From CAVSNH01 sp963729275 (GTDB taxonomy: Bacteria; Actinomycetota; Acidimicrobiia; Acidimicrobiales; RAAP-2): DNA of 64,000 nucleotides. The notes below the pieces were generated by a model. It searched no databases. It worked only from the letters and a program-made list of their open reading frames with translations, and was not told where the DNA came from. Positions 50,579 to 58,346 of this stretch are shown here, piece after piece; the first letter of the stretch is position 1; each line of letters starts with the position of its first letter. The stretch lies in contig CAVSNH010000013.1 of NCBI GenBank assembly GCA_963729275.1, positions 1-64,000 on the forward strand, in the 5' to 3' direction. Position numbers and translations under genes: made by a program.

Positions 50579-51832
50579 ATGAGCTCATCACTGGTCCCGG
50601 CCGAGACACCCGGTAACGAGCCGGCTTTCGATCCCCTCGCCCCGGGGTTCTTCGACGACCCCTACCCGCAGTACGAAGCTCTACGAGCCCACCACCCGAT
50701 CTACTTCGAACCGCGGGTCGATGCCTATTTCGTCACGCGCTACGACGACGTCCACCGTTTGACTCGCGACCGCGGCATGCTGGCCGACCTCACCCGAGCC
50801 AACCCGACGCCGCGCATCATGGCCCGCATCACCCGCAACGCCACGCTCGAGGCCGGATCCGACAAATGGATGCTGTTCCGCGACGGAGACGACCATGCCC
50901 GTCTCCGGCGGGCCTTTTCCCAGGCTTTCACGCCCAAGGCGATTGCCTCCTGGCGTCAGCGGACCACGGTGCTCGTGGACCAACTGCTCTCGACGGCCGA
51001 GGACGACAAGCCCTTCGACGTCATCTCCCAGTTCGCCCGACCTCTGCCGGCCCAGATCATCTCGGAGATGATCGGCGTCCCGAACGTCGACATCCCGCAG
51101 CTCCTGGAGTGGTCGGACGCGCTGGTGCGGTATCTCGAGTCGTTCAACACCGCGCAACAGGAAGAAGCCGCGGTGGCGGCAATTCGGGACATGACCACCT
51201 ACTTCAGACGGTTGTTGGCCGACAAACGATCCCACCCTGGTGACGATCTCATCAGCGCTCTCCTGGCCACCCAGGACCCCAAAGACCGTCTCTCCGACGA
51301 GGAGACCGTGGTGCAACTGATCTTTCTTCACAACGCCGGGCACGGGACGACGGAGAACCTGATCGGCAACGGCCTCGTCCATCTCCTCGCCAATCCTGAA
51401 CAATTGGCCCGCCTGCGAGCCGACCCGGGCCTCGACGCCAATGCCGTCGAGGAGCTACTGCGATTCGATGCACCCATCCAGTTCGCCCGGCGCATCGCCA
51501 CCGATCCCATCGAGCTCCGCGGCGTATTCATCCCCGCCGGCGGCGACGTGATGCTCGCTCTGGGAGCGGCCAACCGTGACCCGGAAAAGTGGGGGGGAAG
51601 GGCCGACTGCTTGGACCTCTTGCGCCCGGACGCCATCGAGCACGCTTCCTTCAGCGGCGGCGCCCATCACTGCCTCGGGGCATTGCTGGCCCGCCTCGAG
51701 GCACAGATCGCTCTGCCCGGTATCGTCCGCCGCTTCCCCCGTCTGGCCCCTGCCTACGACAACCCGGAGTGGGCCACACGGGTGATCCTTCGTGGAGTCG
51801 AGCGCCTACCCGTCCACCTGAAGGGCGGCTAG
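50579..51832 (+). CDS. Cytochrome P450
   Basis: A 417-aa soluble bacterial P450. The I-helix is FLHNAGHGTTENLIGN (oxygen-activating AGxxT), the K-helix ExxR is in VEELLRFDAP, and the heme-thiolate loop is FSGGAHHCLGALLARLEAQ, with the Cys ligand before LG. It has no fused reductase and needs ferredoxin partners, which are not in the window. It sits head-on against a catabolic operon on the other strand and in a region with steroid-type genes, so hydroxylation of a sterol or similar hydrophobic substrate is plausible but unproven. The ATG at 50579 is preferred. Confidence 0.94.
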   Translation: MSSSLVPAETPGNEPAFDPLAPGFFDDPYPQYEALRAHHPIYFEPRVDAYFVTRYDDVHRLTRDRGMLADLTRANPTPRIMARITRNATLEAGSDKWMLFRDGDDHARLRRAFSQAFTPKAIASWRQRTTVLVDQLLSTAEDDKPFDVISQFARPLPAQIISEMIGVPNVDIPQLLEWSDALVRYLESFNTAQQEEAAVAAIRDMTTYFRRLLADKRSHPGDDLISALLATQDPKDRLSDEETVVQLIFLHNAGHGTTENLIGNGLVHLLANPEQLARLRADPGLDANAVEELLRFDAPIQFARRIATDPIELRGVFIPAGGDVMLALGAANRDPEKWGGRADCLDLLRPDAIEHASFSGGAHHCLGALLARLEAQIALPGIVRRFPRLAPAYDNPEWATRVILRGVERLPVHLKGG

Positions 51833-51869
51833 AGGGGCCGCCCGTCGGTGGCTTGGGCGACGCCGACGC

Positions 51870-52700
51870 TCAGATGGTGATGCCGCCGTCGACCGACAAG
51901 ACGGCTCCGGTCGTGTAGGACGACTCGTCGGAGGCGAGGAAGGCCACCGAGGCGGCGATCTCGGCCGGCGTCGAGAAGCCGAGCGGCGTCATGATCCGGG
52001 TGAGGACACGTGGATCCGCCTCCTCCGGCAGGTCGAAGCTGCCGATGAGCGGAGTGTCCACCCCACCAGGGGCGATGACGTTGACTCTGACCCGACGGGA
52101 CAGGTACTCAGCGGCCAGCGCTTTGGAGAACATGAGCAGCCCGGCTTTCGACGCGCAGTAGGCAGCCGAGTAGGCCTGGCCCATGAGCGCGGTGTTGGAG
52201 GCCACGTTCACGATCGAGCCGCCGCGGTCGACCATGTGGGGCAACGTGGACCGGCACACGAGGAACGGTCCGGTGAGGTTGACGGCCAGGATCCGCTCCC
52301 AACGGTCGAGTGGCATGTCGACAGTGTGGAAGAACCCGCCGATGCCGGCCACGTTGCACACGACGTCCGGGGGCCCGAGCTGCTCGGCCGTCCCGGCCAC
52401 GGCCGCGGCCACCGATTCCTCCGAGGTCACGTCACAGAGGAAGCCGGCGCCAGTCCCTCCGGCTTCCTCGACGGAGGCCATCGTGGTCTCGAGGTTGTCG
52501 CGGGCCACGTCGTAGCCGGCCACGGCCGCTCCTTCTCGGGCCAGGCGGGTCGTCACCGCCCGTCCGATGCCCGAGCCGGCCCCGGTGACGACGGCCACCT
52601 TGCCGGCGAACCGTTGGCCGCGTTCTGCGGCCAACGCCGCGTCGGCCGCGTCGTGCTCCGGGCCCCCCGCCCCGAGGGTCATGCGCTGGATGGGCGTCAT
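51870..52700 (-). CDS. Short-chain dehydrogenase/reductase (SDR)
   Basis: A 276-aa classical SDR. TGAGSGIGRAVTTRLA binds the cofactor; the motif Asp and CNVAG (usually NNAG) are in PPDVVCNVAGIGGF; the catalytic Ser is in IVNVASNTALMG, with YCASKAG (YxxxK) and IAPGGVDTP following. It ends SYTTGAVLSVDGGITI. The 3' end of a four-gene operon: its ATG overlaps the stop of the AMP-ligase gene by 4 bp. It probably oxidises a hydroxy-acyl or alcohol intermediate. Confidence 0.92.
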   Translation of the reverse strand: MTPIQRMTLGAGGPEHDAADAALAAERGQRFAGKVAVVTGAGSGIGRAVTTRLAREGAAVAGYDVARDNLETTMASVEEAGGTGAGFLCDVTSEESVAAAVAGTAEQLGPPDVVCNVAGIGGFFHTVDMPLDRWERILAVNLTGPFLVCRSTLPHMVDRGGSIVNVASNTALMGQAYSAAYCASKAGLLMFSKALAAEYLSRRVRVNVIAPGGVDTPLIGSFDLPEEADPRVLTRIMTPLGFSTPAEIAASVAFLASDESSYTTGAVLSVDGGITI

Positions 52701-54334
52701 GGCGTGGCTCCTCTTGCGGTGGGCACCGACGATCCGGCGAACCGTTGGCGGAGGTCCTGTTTCAGGATCTTGCCGGCCGGGTTGCGGGGCACGGCGTCGA
52801 CCACCTCGAGCTGTTCGGGGATGGCCTGGACTCTGAGCCCAGCGCCCCGCAGGAACTCGGCCACCTCGGCCAGGTCGAGGGTGGTGCCCTCGGCCAGTGC
52901 CACCACCGCACAGGCTCGCTCGCCTGTCTTCGGGTCGGGCAGCCCGATCACGGCCACGTCGGAGATGGCCGGGTGGGTGTAGAGGAGGTCCTCGACCTCC
53001 TTGGCCGAGATGTTCTCGCCATGACGGATGATCACGTCCTTCAGTCGGCCGGTGATGGTCACGTAACCGTCGGCGTCGACCACCCCGAGGTCACCGCTGC
53101 GGAAGTAGCCCTCTGCGTCGAAGGCATCGGCGTCGAGGGCCGGGTCGAGGTAGCCAGCGATGACCTGCGGGCCCCGAAGCCGGATCTCGCCCTCCTCGCC
53201 GGGACCCGCTCGCTCCCCGTCGAGGCGGACGACAACGAGGTCGACGCCCGGGGTGGGCCGGCCCTCGGTCGTGGCCAACTTCTCGTCGGGGTCGTGCTCG
53301 GACGCCATGACCACGATGGGTGCCTCGGTGAGCCCGTAGCCCGAGACGATGCCGATCCCGCCGATCTCGGCCGTCAGGTCGTAGTGGAGTTGCGGCGGCT
53401 TGGGCGCGCCACCCCCGGGATAGGACCGCACCCTCGGGAAGATCGGCTCCTTGCCCGCCGCCCGCTGGGCAGCCAGGTAGGCGAGATGGAACGGTGTGCC
53501 CGATCCGGCCAGGGTCACACCCTCCCGGGCCAGGAACTCCGGGGTGGCCACCGGGTCGAAGGCCGCCGTCGTGAGCAGGGTGCAGCCCGTCAACAGGGCG
53601 GCCATGAGCCAGCCGATGCCGCCGATGTGGGTGAACGGGAAGACCAGGGCCGAGACGTCCTCGGCGGTGATCTCCAGGCACTCGGACATGGCCAGCGCCG
53701 AGGCCAGGACCGTGAGGTCGGTGTGCGGAGCACCCTTCGGGTCGGCGGTCGTCCCCGACGTGTAGAAGAGCCATCGCACCGGCGCATCGGCGGCCCGGGA
53801 CGGCACCGGCTCGGCGGCCGGAAGGAGCGACGGGTCGCCGTCGGGCAATTGCCGGTCGACGACCAGCACCTCGAGGCCCGTTCGGTCGGCCGACAACTCG
53901 TGGGCCATGGCCTCGAAGTCGAAGTCGCGGTAGACGGTCGGCACGACGAGCAGGTCGGCCTGGCTCTGTCGAGTGATGAAACCCACCTCACGACTGCGGT
54001 AGATGGGGATGATCGGGTTCTGGCGGGCCCCCAGGCGGGAGAGGGCGCCGACCAGGACGAGCGATTCGTTCCAGGTGGGGAGCTCCCAGCTGACGCTGCT
54101 GCCGGCGGTGACTCCGTGATTGGCGAGGAGGCCGGCGGCCGCCCTCAGACAGGCGTCGCGGTAGCCGGCGAAGGTGAGCTCGACACCCTGGTCGTCGCGG
54201 GCCAGGACGGCGGTAGGGGTGGCCACGGCCCGCCGGTCGACGACCTCCCACAGGCTCGCTCCCCCGATCCAGCCGCGCGCCGCCGTGCGCGTCGACATCG
54301 CCTCGAGGAAGTCCGTCACCCGGTCACCCACCAT
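52697..54334 (-). CDS. AMP-dependent acyl-CoA synthetase/ligase
   Basis: A 545-aa adenylate-forming enzyme. The P-loop is LFYTSGTTADPKGAPH, the A5-type motif GYGLTEAPIV, the hinge region RSGDLGVVDADGYVTITGRLKDVIIRHGENIS, and the C-terminal catalytic Lys is in PRNPAGKILKQDLRQ. It activates a carboxylic acid to its CoA ester via an acyl-AMP. The ATG at 54334 overlaps the upstream gene by 11 bp; an internal ATG at 54298 is possible. It resembles cyclohexanecarboxylate/steroid acid-CoA ligases (FadD17/FadD19 range), but the substrate is open. Confidence 0.93.
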   Translation of the reverse strand: MVGDRVTDFLEAMSTRTAARGWIGGASLWEVVDRRAVATPTAVLARDDQGVELTFAGYRDACLRAAAGLLANHGVTAGSSVSWELPTWNESLVLVGALSRLGARQNPIIPIYRSREVGFITRQSQADLLVVPTVYRDFDFEAMAHELSADRTGLEVLVVDRQLPDGDPSLLPAAEPVPSRAADAPVRWLFYTSGTTADPKGAPHTDLTVLASALAMSECLEITAEDVSALVFPFTHIGGIGWLMAALLTGCTLLTTAAFDPVATPEFLAREGVTLAGSGTPFHLAYLAAQRAAGKEPIFPRVRSYPGGGAPKPPQLHYDLTAEIGGIGIVSGYGLTEAPIVVMASEHDPDEKLATTEGRPTPGVDLVVVRLDGERAGPGEEGEIRLRGPQVIAGYLDPALDADAFDAEGYFRSGDLGVVDADGYVTITGRLKDVIIRHGENISAKEVEDLLYTHPAISDVAVIGLPDPKTGERACAVVALAEGTTLDLAEVAEFLRGAGLRVQAIPEQLEVVDAVPRNPAGKILKQDLRQRFAGSSVPTARGATP

Positions 54335-55178
54335 CCGGCCACAGCCGGTCAGCGTAGGTGTCGGTTCCGGGCACGGTAGCCACGAACGGCGACGCCCACG
54401 ACACCCGGCCGACGCCGGCCCGCTCGAGCGTCGATTCCTGACCCGCCAACATCTCCGGCCACGAGGCAGCCGGGTGCTCGTCGACGAAGAACAGGATGAG
54501 GGCGCGCTCCTGCGATGAATCTGCACGGGGAACATCGCCGGGGGCGTCGTTCAGCAACGGCAGCGGCGAGAAGCCGAGAGCGCTGGCGACGGGCGTGCCC
54601 GGCAGGAGGCGGGGCAACAGGTCCTCTCGGTAGAGGCGGGCCACGTCGGCCGCCCCCTTCCCCTCGGCCGCGTCCACGAAGACCGAGACGAGGCCGGCGA
54701 AGCGGTGGTCGAGGGTCAGCTCGGCCGGCACCCCATCCTCGTCGCGCCGGTGCTCCCATTCGAAGCGGTAAAGGCCGGTATGGATGTGGTCACGGTGCTC
54801 GAACATGCGCCCGGCGGCGTGCAGCGTGTTGACCTGGTCGACCGCCCACCGGTTCCACTCGTCGTGATGGCCGTCGAGCACGTAGTACACGCCCAGGTAG
54901 CTGCCGGCGGCCGAGTCGGCCACCGGGCCAACGGCAACTCCTGACGCACCCGGCGGCGGCAGGCGGAGGGCTTTGAGGTCGGCGGTGGCCACGAACCGAG
55001 CACCGGCGAAGTTGTAGGCGCCGATCTGGCAGCCGGCGTAGAAGTGGTCGCGCTCGTACCAGCGGTTGTAGCCGACTTGGTGGCCGCGGTGAGGCTCGAC
55101 CAGCGTGTAGAGCATGGTGCCGAGCCGGACGGGGTCGTCGGTCACCCCGCCGGTGGCCGGAACCGATCGGGCGCTCAT
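54324..55178 (-). CDS. Conserved protein with possible tandem EthD-like folds
   Basis: A 284-aa soluble protein without a firm domain assignment. Two halves each look like dimeric alpha/beta-barrel (EthD/DabB-type) modules: the first begins GTMLYTLVEPHRGHQVGYNRWYERDHFYAG (a YxRWYxxxH pattern as in EthD-like proteins), and the second contains SVFVDAAEGKGAADVARLYREDLLP and ALILFFVDEHPAASWPEML. It lies between two AMP-ligase genes with 4-bp and 11-bp overlaps, so it is certainly part of the operon. A role in handling a ring or aromatic intermediate is guesswork. Confidence 0.7.
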   Translation of the reverse strand: MSARSVPATGGVTDDPVRLGTMLYTLVEPHRGHQVGYNRWYERDHFYAGCQIGAYNFAGARFVATADLKALRLPPPGASGVAVGPVADSAAGSYLGVYYVLDGHHDEWNRWAVDQVNTLHAAGRMFEHRDHIHTGLYRFEWEHRRDEDGVPAELTLDHRFAGLVSVFVDAAEGKGAADVARLYREDLLPRLLPGTPVASALGFSPLPLLNDAPGDVPRADSSQERALILFFVDEHPAASWPEMLAGQESTLERAGVGRVSWASPFVATVPGTDTYADRLWPDGG

Positions 55179-56779
55179 CGGGCCTCGGCCCCCGACGCGG
55201 CGGGCGGCACCGAGGTCTCCGCCAGTCGAACGGCCAGCGCCCGCTTGTCCACCTTCATCATCGAGGTCAGCGGCAGGGCGTCGATGATCACCAACCGGTC
55301 GGGGGCCTTGTAGTCGGCCAGCGTCGAGGTGACCAGGCCCCGCAGCTCGCTCAGCATCCGGTCGGGATCGGACGGCGCGCCCGGGGTGAGCACCACGACG
55401 GCCACACCCACCTCGCCGAGCACCGGGTCGGGAAGCCCGAGGACACAGACGGCGTCCACTCCCGGGTGACGGCCGAGCACGTCTTCGACCTCGGCCGGGT
55501 AGACGTTGTAACCACCGCGGATGTAGAGCTCGTTGGCCCGACCGGCGAGGTGCAGGTTTCCGTCGGTGTCGACGAACCCGAAATCGCCGGTCGTGAGCCA
55601 GCCGGCGTCGTCGAGGACCGAACGGGTGGCGGCCCGGTCGACGTCGAGCTCGGTCCGACCCAGCCCAGCCGGCGGCCCGGCCCAGTAGCCGCGCATGACC
55701 GCACCGGACCGCAGGCGCACCCGGCCGACCTCGCCCGTGCCCGAGGGACGGCCGGCGTCATCGGCGATTTCGAGCTCCACCCCGGGTACCGGCCGGCCGA
55801 CCGTCGTCGCCACCACCGAGGGAGGATCGCCGGGTCGAGTACCCGTACCGAGGGACGCCTCGGTCGTCGTGTAGCGGACCACGATGGGCACGCCGAACCG
55901 GCCACTCATGGCCTCGACCAGCTCGGGCGGGACCCGCGAAGCGCCCGTTCCCACGATGCGGAGATCCGAGAGGTCGGCGTCGTCGAGGCCCGGCTCGGCC
56001 AGCACGAGCGCCCACTGGGTGGGCACGCCCTGGGCCACGGTGATGCGCTCGGCGGCCATGACCATCACCGCCTCGGCCGCCCGCCATGGTGACGGCGTGA
56101 TAACCGTGGTGATGGCGTGGGCCGCCTCGTCCCACAGCCGGGTCATCGACCCGACGTGGGCGAACGGCAACGGGGACAGCCGGCGATCGCCGGGCTGAGA
56201 GAGGACGTCCGTGCCGGCGGCCACGGCCCGGAGGTTGTCGTGGTCGAAGACGGCCCCCTTGGGCAGTCCGGTCGTCCCACTCGTCCACACCACGGCGACG
56301 GGGTCGGCCGGGTCGAGGACAGGGAACCGCCCGGGCGGCACCCCGCCCGTTGCCTCGACCAACGACTGGCGGTCGATGACGTGGCCGGTCGGGCCATGCG
56401 GCAGCGTGAGGCCAGAGTCGACCAGGGTGACGGCCGGCCGGGTCCGATCGAGGATCGAGGTGACCTCCTGAGGCCCCAGGCGAGAGTTGATGCCCGAGGT
56501 GACGGCGCCCAGCCGGACGGCGGCGGCGTATCCGATCATGTAGTCGATCGAGCTGGGCAGGTAGAGGCAGACCACCGACCCGCGTTCCACTCCGTGTGTG
56601 GCCAGGAGGCCGGCTGCGCCGTCGGCAGCCCGGTCCCACTCGGCGAAGGTGAGATGACGGCGGGGCGAAGCGGGGGTGGCCGGCTCTACGTAGGCCTCGG
56701 CATCCCCGTACGCCTCGGCCGCGGCCCGCAGCACCTCGACCACCGTGCGGTGATCGCCCGAAATCTGACGGACCGTCAT
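55175..56779 (-). CDS. AMP-dependent acyl-CoA synthetase/ligase
   Basis: A 534-aa adenylate-forming ligase, the first gene of the operon. Motifs: VVWTSGTTGLPKGAVFDH (P-loop), RYTTTEASLGTG, WLTTGDFGFVDTDGNLHLAGRANELYIRGGYNVYPAEVE and a C-terminal region LPLTSMMKVDKRAL supplying the catalytic Lys. It is distinct in sequence from the second ligase in the same operon, implying two different acids or a two-step activation. Its stop overlaps the start of the EthD-like gene (ATGA). Confidence 0.93.
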   Translation of the reverse strand: MTVRQISGDHRTVVEVLRAAAEAYGDAEAYVEPATPASPRRHLTFAEWDRAADGAAGLLATHGVERGSVVCLYLPSSIDYMIGYAAAVRLGAVTSGINSRLGPQEVTSILDRTRPAVTLVDSGLTLPHGPTGHVIDRQSLVEATGGVPPGRFPVLDPADPVAVVWTSGTTGLPKGAVFDHDNLRAVAAGTDVLSQPGDRRLSPLPFAHVGSMTRLWDEAAHAITTVITPSPWRAAEAVMVMAAERITVAQGVPTQWALVLAEPGLDDADLSDLRIVGTGASRVPPELVEAMSGRFGVPIVVRYTTTEASLGTGTRPGDPPSVVATTVGRPVPGVELEIADDAGRPSGTGEVGRVRLRSGAVMRGYWAGPPAGLGRTELDVDRAATRSVLDDAGWLTTGDFGFVDTDGNLHLAGRANELYIRGGYNVYPAEVEDVLGRHPGVDAVCVLGLPDPVLGEVGVAVVVLTPGAPSDPDRMLSELRGLVTSTLADYKAPDRLVIIDALPLTSMMKVDKRALAVRLAETSVPPAASGAEAR

Positions 56780-56832
56780 GTCGGCCGGCGACTGTAACAG
56801 GGGCCTCCGATGCGGGACTTCTGGCGCCGTCC

Positions 56833-56856
56833 GGGTGACCGGGTGACCGGGTGACC
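56833..56856. repeat. Three tandem GGGTGACC repeats
   Basis: Three perfect 8-bp units in the 105-bp gap upstream of the ligase operon, with degenerate copies to about 56875. Confidence 0.8.
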
Positions 56857-56884
56857 GGGTACCGGGGTGACCGGTGGGTCGCCG

Positions 56885-57772
56885 TTACCTGCGGTCGAGT
56901 CCGGTCACCGTCCGGCTGGCCTCGAGGAAGCCGGCGTCACCGGTGACCTCGAAGCCCCGCCGGCAGGCTTCGACCAGCTTCACCTGATGCGGGTCACCGC
57001 TCTCCGCCGCCGCCCGGGCCAGGTCATCGTCCCATCCTGTGGCGTCCGGGTCGCGGTCCGCCACCGGGACGACGCCCCGGAAGAGGTCCTGGTGCTCGGC
57101 TGCCAGCTGGCCCACCGCGTCGTCGGCGTCGGCCGGCGGGATGTGATGGGTGAGGAGCTCCACGGCCATGGCACCGGTGACGCCGTGGAGGTCGACGATG
57201 GTCGGGCGGGCCACGTAGCACCGCGCACCGGCCGCCGCGGCCCGGAGCGCCGCCTGCGCCGGATCGTACCGCCGGCCCGTCGCCACCACCTCGTGCCCGG
57301 GTCGGAACCACGTCGCCCAGTTGGCCAACGCCCGTGCCAACTCGGCCCGCCGGGCCGGCGTGTCGGCGCGGTCGATGGCCCGCACGGCGTGGGAGGTCCG
57401 AATCACGCCATGGAACAACGCCGAGGCGAGGCCGGGCATGAAACGAGGAACCCACTGGTCGACGACCGTGGGCCATCCCTCCTCGGCGATAGAGGCGTCG
57501 AAGTAGCCCAACCATTGCGGGAGGAGCCGGGAGTCGCCGACGACCGCCTGCCAGTCGAAGCCCCCATGCCACACCGGGGGAACGGCGGACGGCGCTGCCA
57601 CCAGTGAGGTCTCGAAATAATCCACCCAGTCGTCGATGACGTCGTCGAGCCCCAGGTTGGAGAGCGCCTCGCAGGCCATCGGCGCATGGCTCACGAATCG
57701 GACGGGTGGGGCGAACTCGAGTGCCGACACCCGCTCGAAAGCATCGTCGAGGACCGACAGTGAGGTTTCCAT
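56885..57772 (-). CDS. Questin-oxidase-like (DUF4243) protein
   Basis: A 295-aa helical protein of the questin oxidase family. In fungi, questin oxidase carries out Baeyer-Villiger-type ring opening of an anthraquinone. Recognisable stretches: FVSHAPMACEALSNLGLDD (conserved His and N-terminal helix), PQWLGYFDASI, PRFMPGLASALFHGVIRTSHAVRAI (conserved His pair) and DLHGVTGAMAVELL. The ATG overlaps the stop of the preceding PPOX gene by one base, so they are co-translated. A ring-cleaving oxygenase beside a flavin/F420 protein suggests a catabolic pair; the substrate is unknown. Confidence 0.75.
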   Translation of the reverse strand: METSLSVLDDAFERVSALEFAPPVRFVSHAPMACEALSNLGLDDVIDDWVDYFETSLVAAPSAVPPVWHGGFDWQAVVGDSRLLPQWLGYFDASIAEEGWPTVVDQWVPRFMPGLASALFHGVIRTSHAVRAIDRADTPARRAELARALANWATWFRPGHEVVATGRRYDPAQAALRAAAAGARCYVARPTIVDLHGVTGAMAVELLTHHIPPADADDAVGQLAAEHQDLFRGVVPVADRDPDATGWDDDLARAAAESGDPHQVKLVEACRRGFEVTGDAGFLEASRTVTGLDRR

Positions 57773-58200
57773 CAGGCTGCCGGGAGTTCGTCGGCGATGT
57801 TCCGACCCCACATCCCGCGGCGGGCCGGGTCGACGTTCCAACTGATGATCCGGCGGGGATGGATGCGAATGACCTCCGGGCTCATGCCCGGTCTCGGAGG
57901 CCCGACGCCATCCAGTGCTTCGGCCACCCCTCGGACCTCGATGCCCCGCACCTCCCAGGGATCGACGGACACCTGGTCGTCGACCACCAGCGCGACCTGG
58001 CCGTTGGTGGCGACATTGCGGTACTTCCGGGTCGCAGCCAGGTTGAGCCCGAAGACATCGATGGTGCCTAGCTCTTGGTTGTAGACGAAGCCCACCGGGT
58101 TGTTCTGCGGGGCCCCCGCCGGCGACACCGTGGCCAGTCGGCCCAGACGTTGGGAGTCGAGGTAGTCGAGCTCGGCATCCGTGAATGGTGCGTTCTGCAT
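57772..58200 (-). CDS. PPOX-class F420-dependent oxidoreductase
   Basis: A 142-aa split-barrel protein: LGRLATVSPAGAPQNNPVGFVYNQ, IDVFGLNLAATRKYRNVATNGQVALVVDD, VRGIEVRGVAEAL and IRIHPRRIISWNVDP. This is the PPOX subgroup annotated as F420-dependent in actinobacteria. The ATG lies seven bases after a -10 element, so the mRNA is probably leaderless. It is the promoter-proximal gene of a two-gene operon with the questin-oxidase-like protein. Confidence 0.9.
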   Translation of the reverse strand: MQNAPFTDAELDYLDSQRLGRLATVSPAGAPQNNPVGFVYNQELGTIDVFGLNLAATRKYRNVATNGQVALVVDDQVSVDPWEVRGIEVRGVAEALDGVGPPRPGMSPEVIRIHPRRIISWNVDPARRGMWGRNIADELPAA

Positions 58201-58207
58201 GGTTGTC

Positions 58208-58238
58208 AGAGTAAAACCTCAACCGTTGTTGAGGTCAA
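58208..58238 (-). promoter_or_regulatory. MerR-type promoter with a 20-bp operator palindrome
   Basis: Minus-strand -35 TTGACC (58238-58233) and -10 TACTCT (58213-58208) are separated by 19 bp, longer than the usual 17. The spacer is occupied by the perfect palindrome ACCTCAAC-AACG-GTTGAGGT (58235-58216). Elongated spacers with a dyad between the elements are the hallmark of MerR-family-activated promoters. The ATG of the PPOX gene is at 58200, implying leaderless transcription. Confidence 0.65.
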
Positions 58239-58346
58239 CCCCGGCGGCCCAGAGTCGCCCGAGGCTCGCCCGCTCACGCTCGGGTCGCCGGTCAACTGCA
58301 CCGGCGTCGGCGGCGTGTCGGCGACGGTGTCGGGCCCGGGGTGGGG

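Noticed and set aside
52745..54379. 544-aa plus-strand frame
   Set aside because: Antisense shadow of the AMP-dependent ligase; Gly/Arg/His-rich with no motif.
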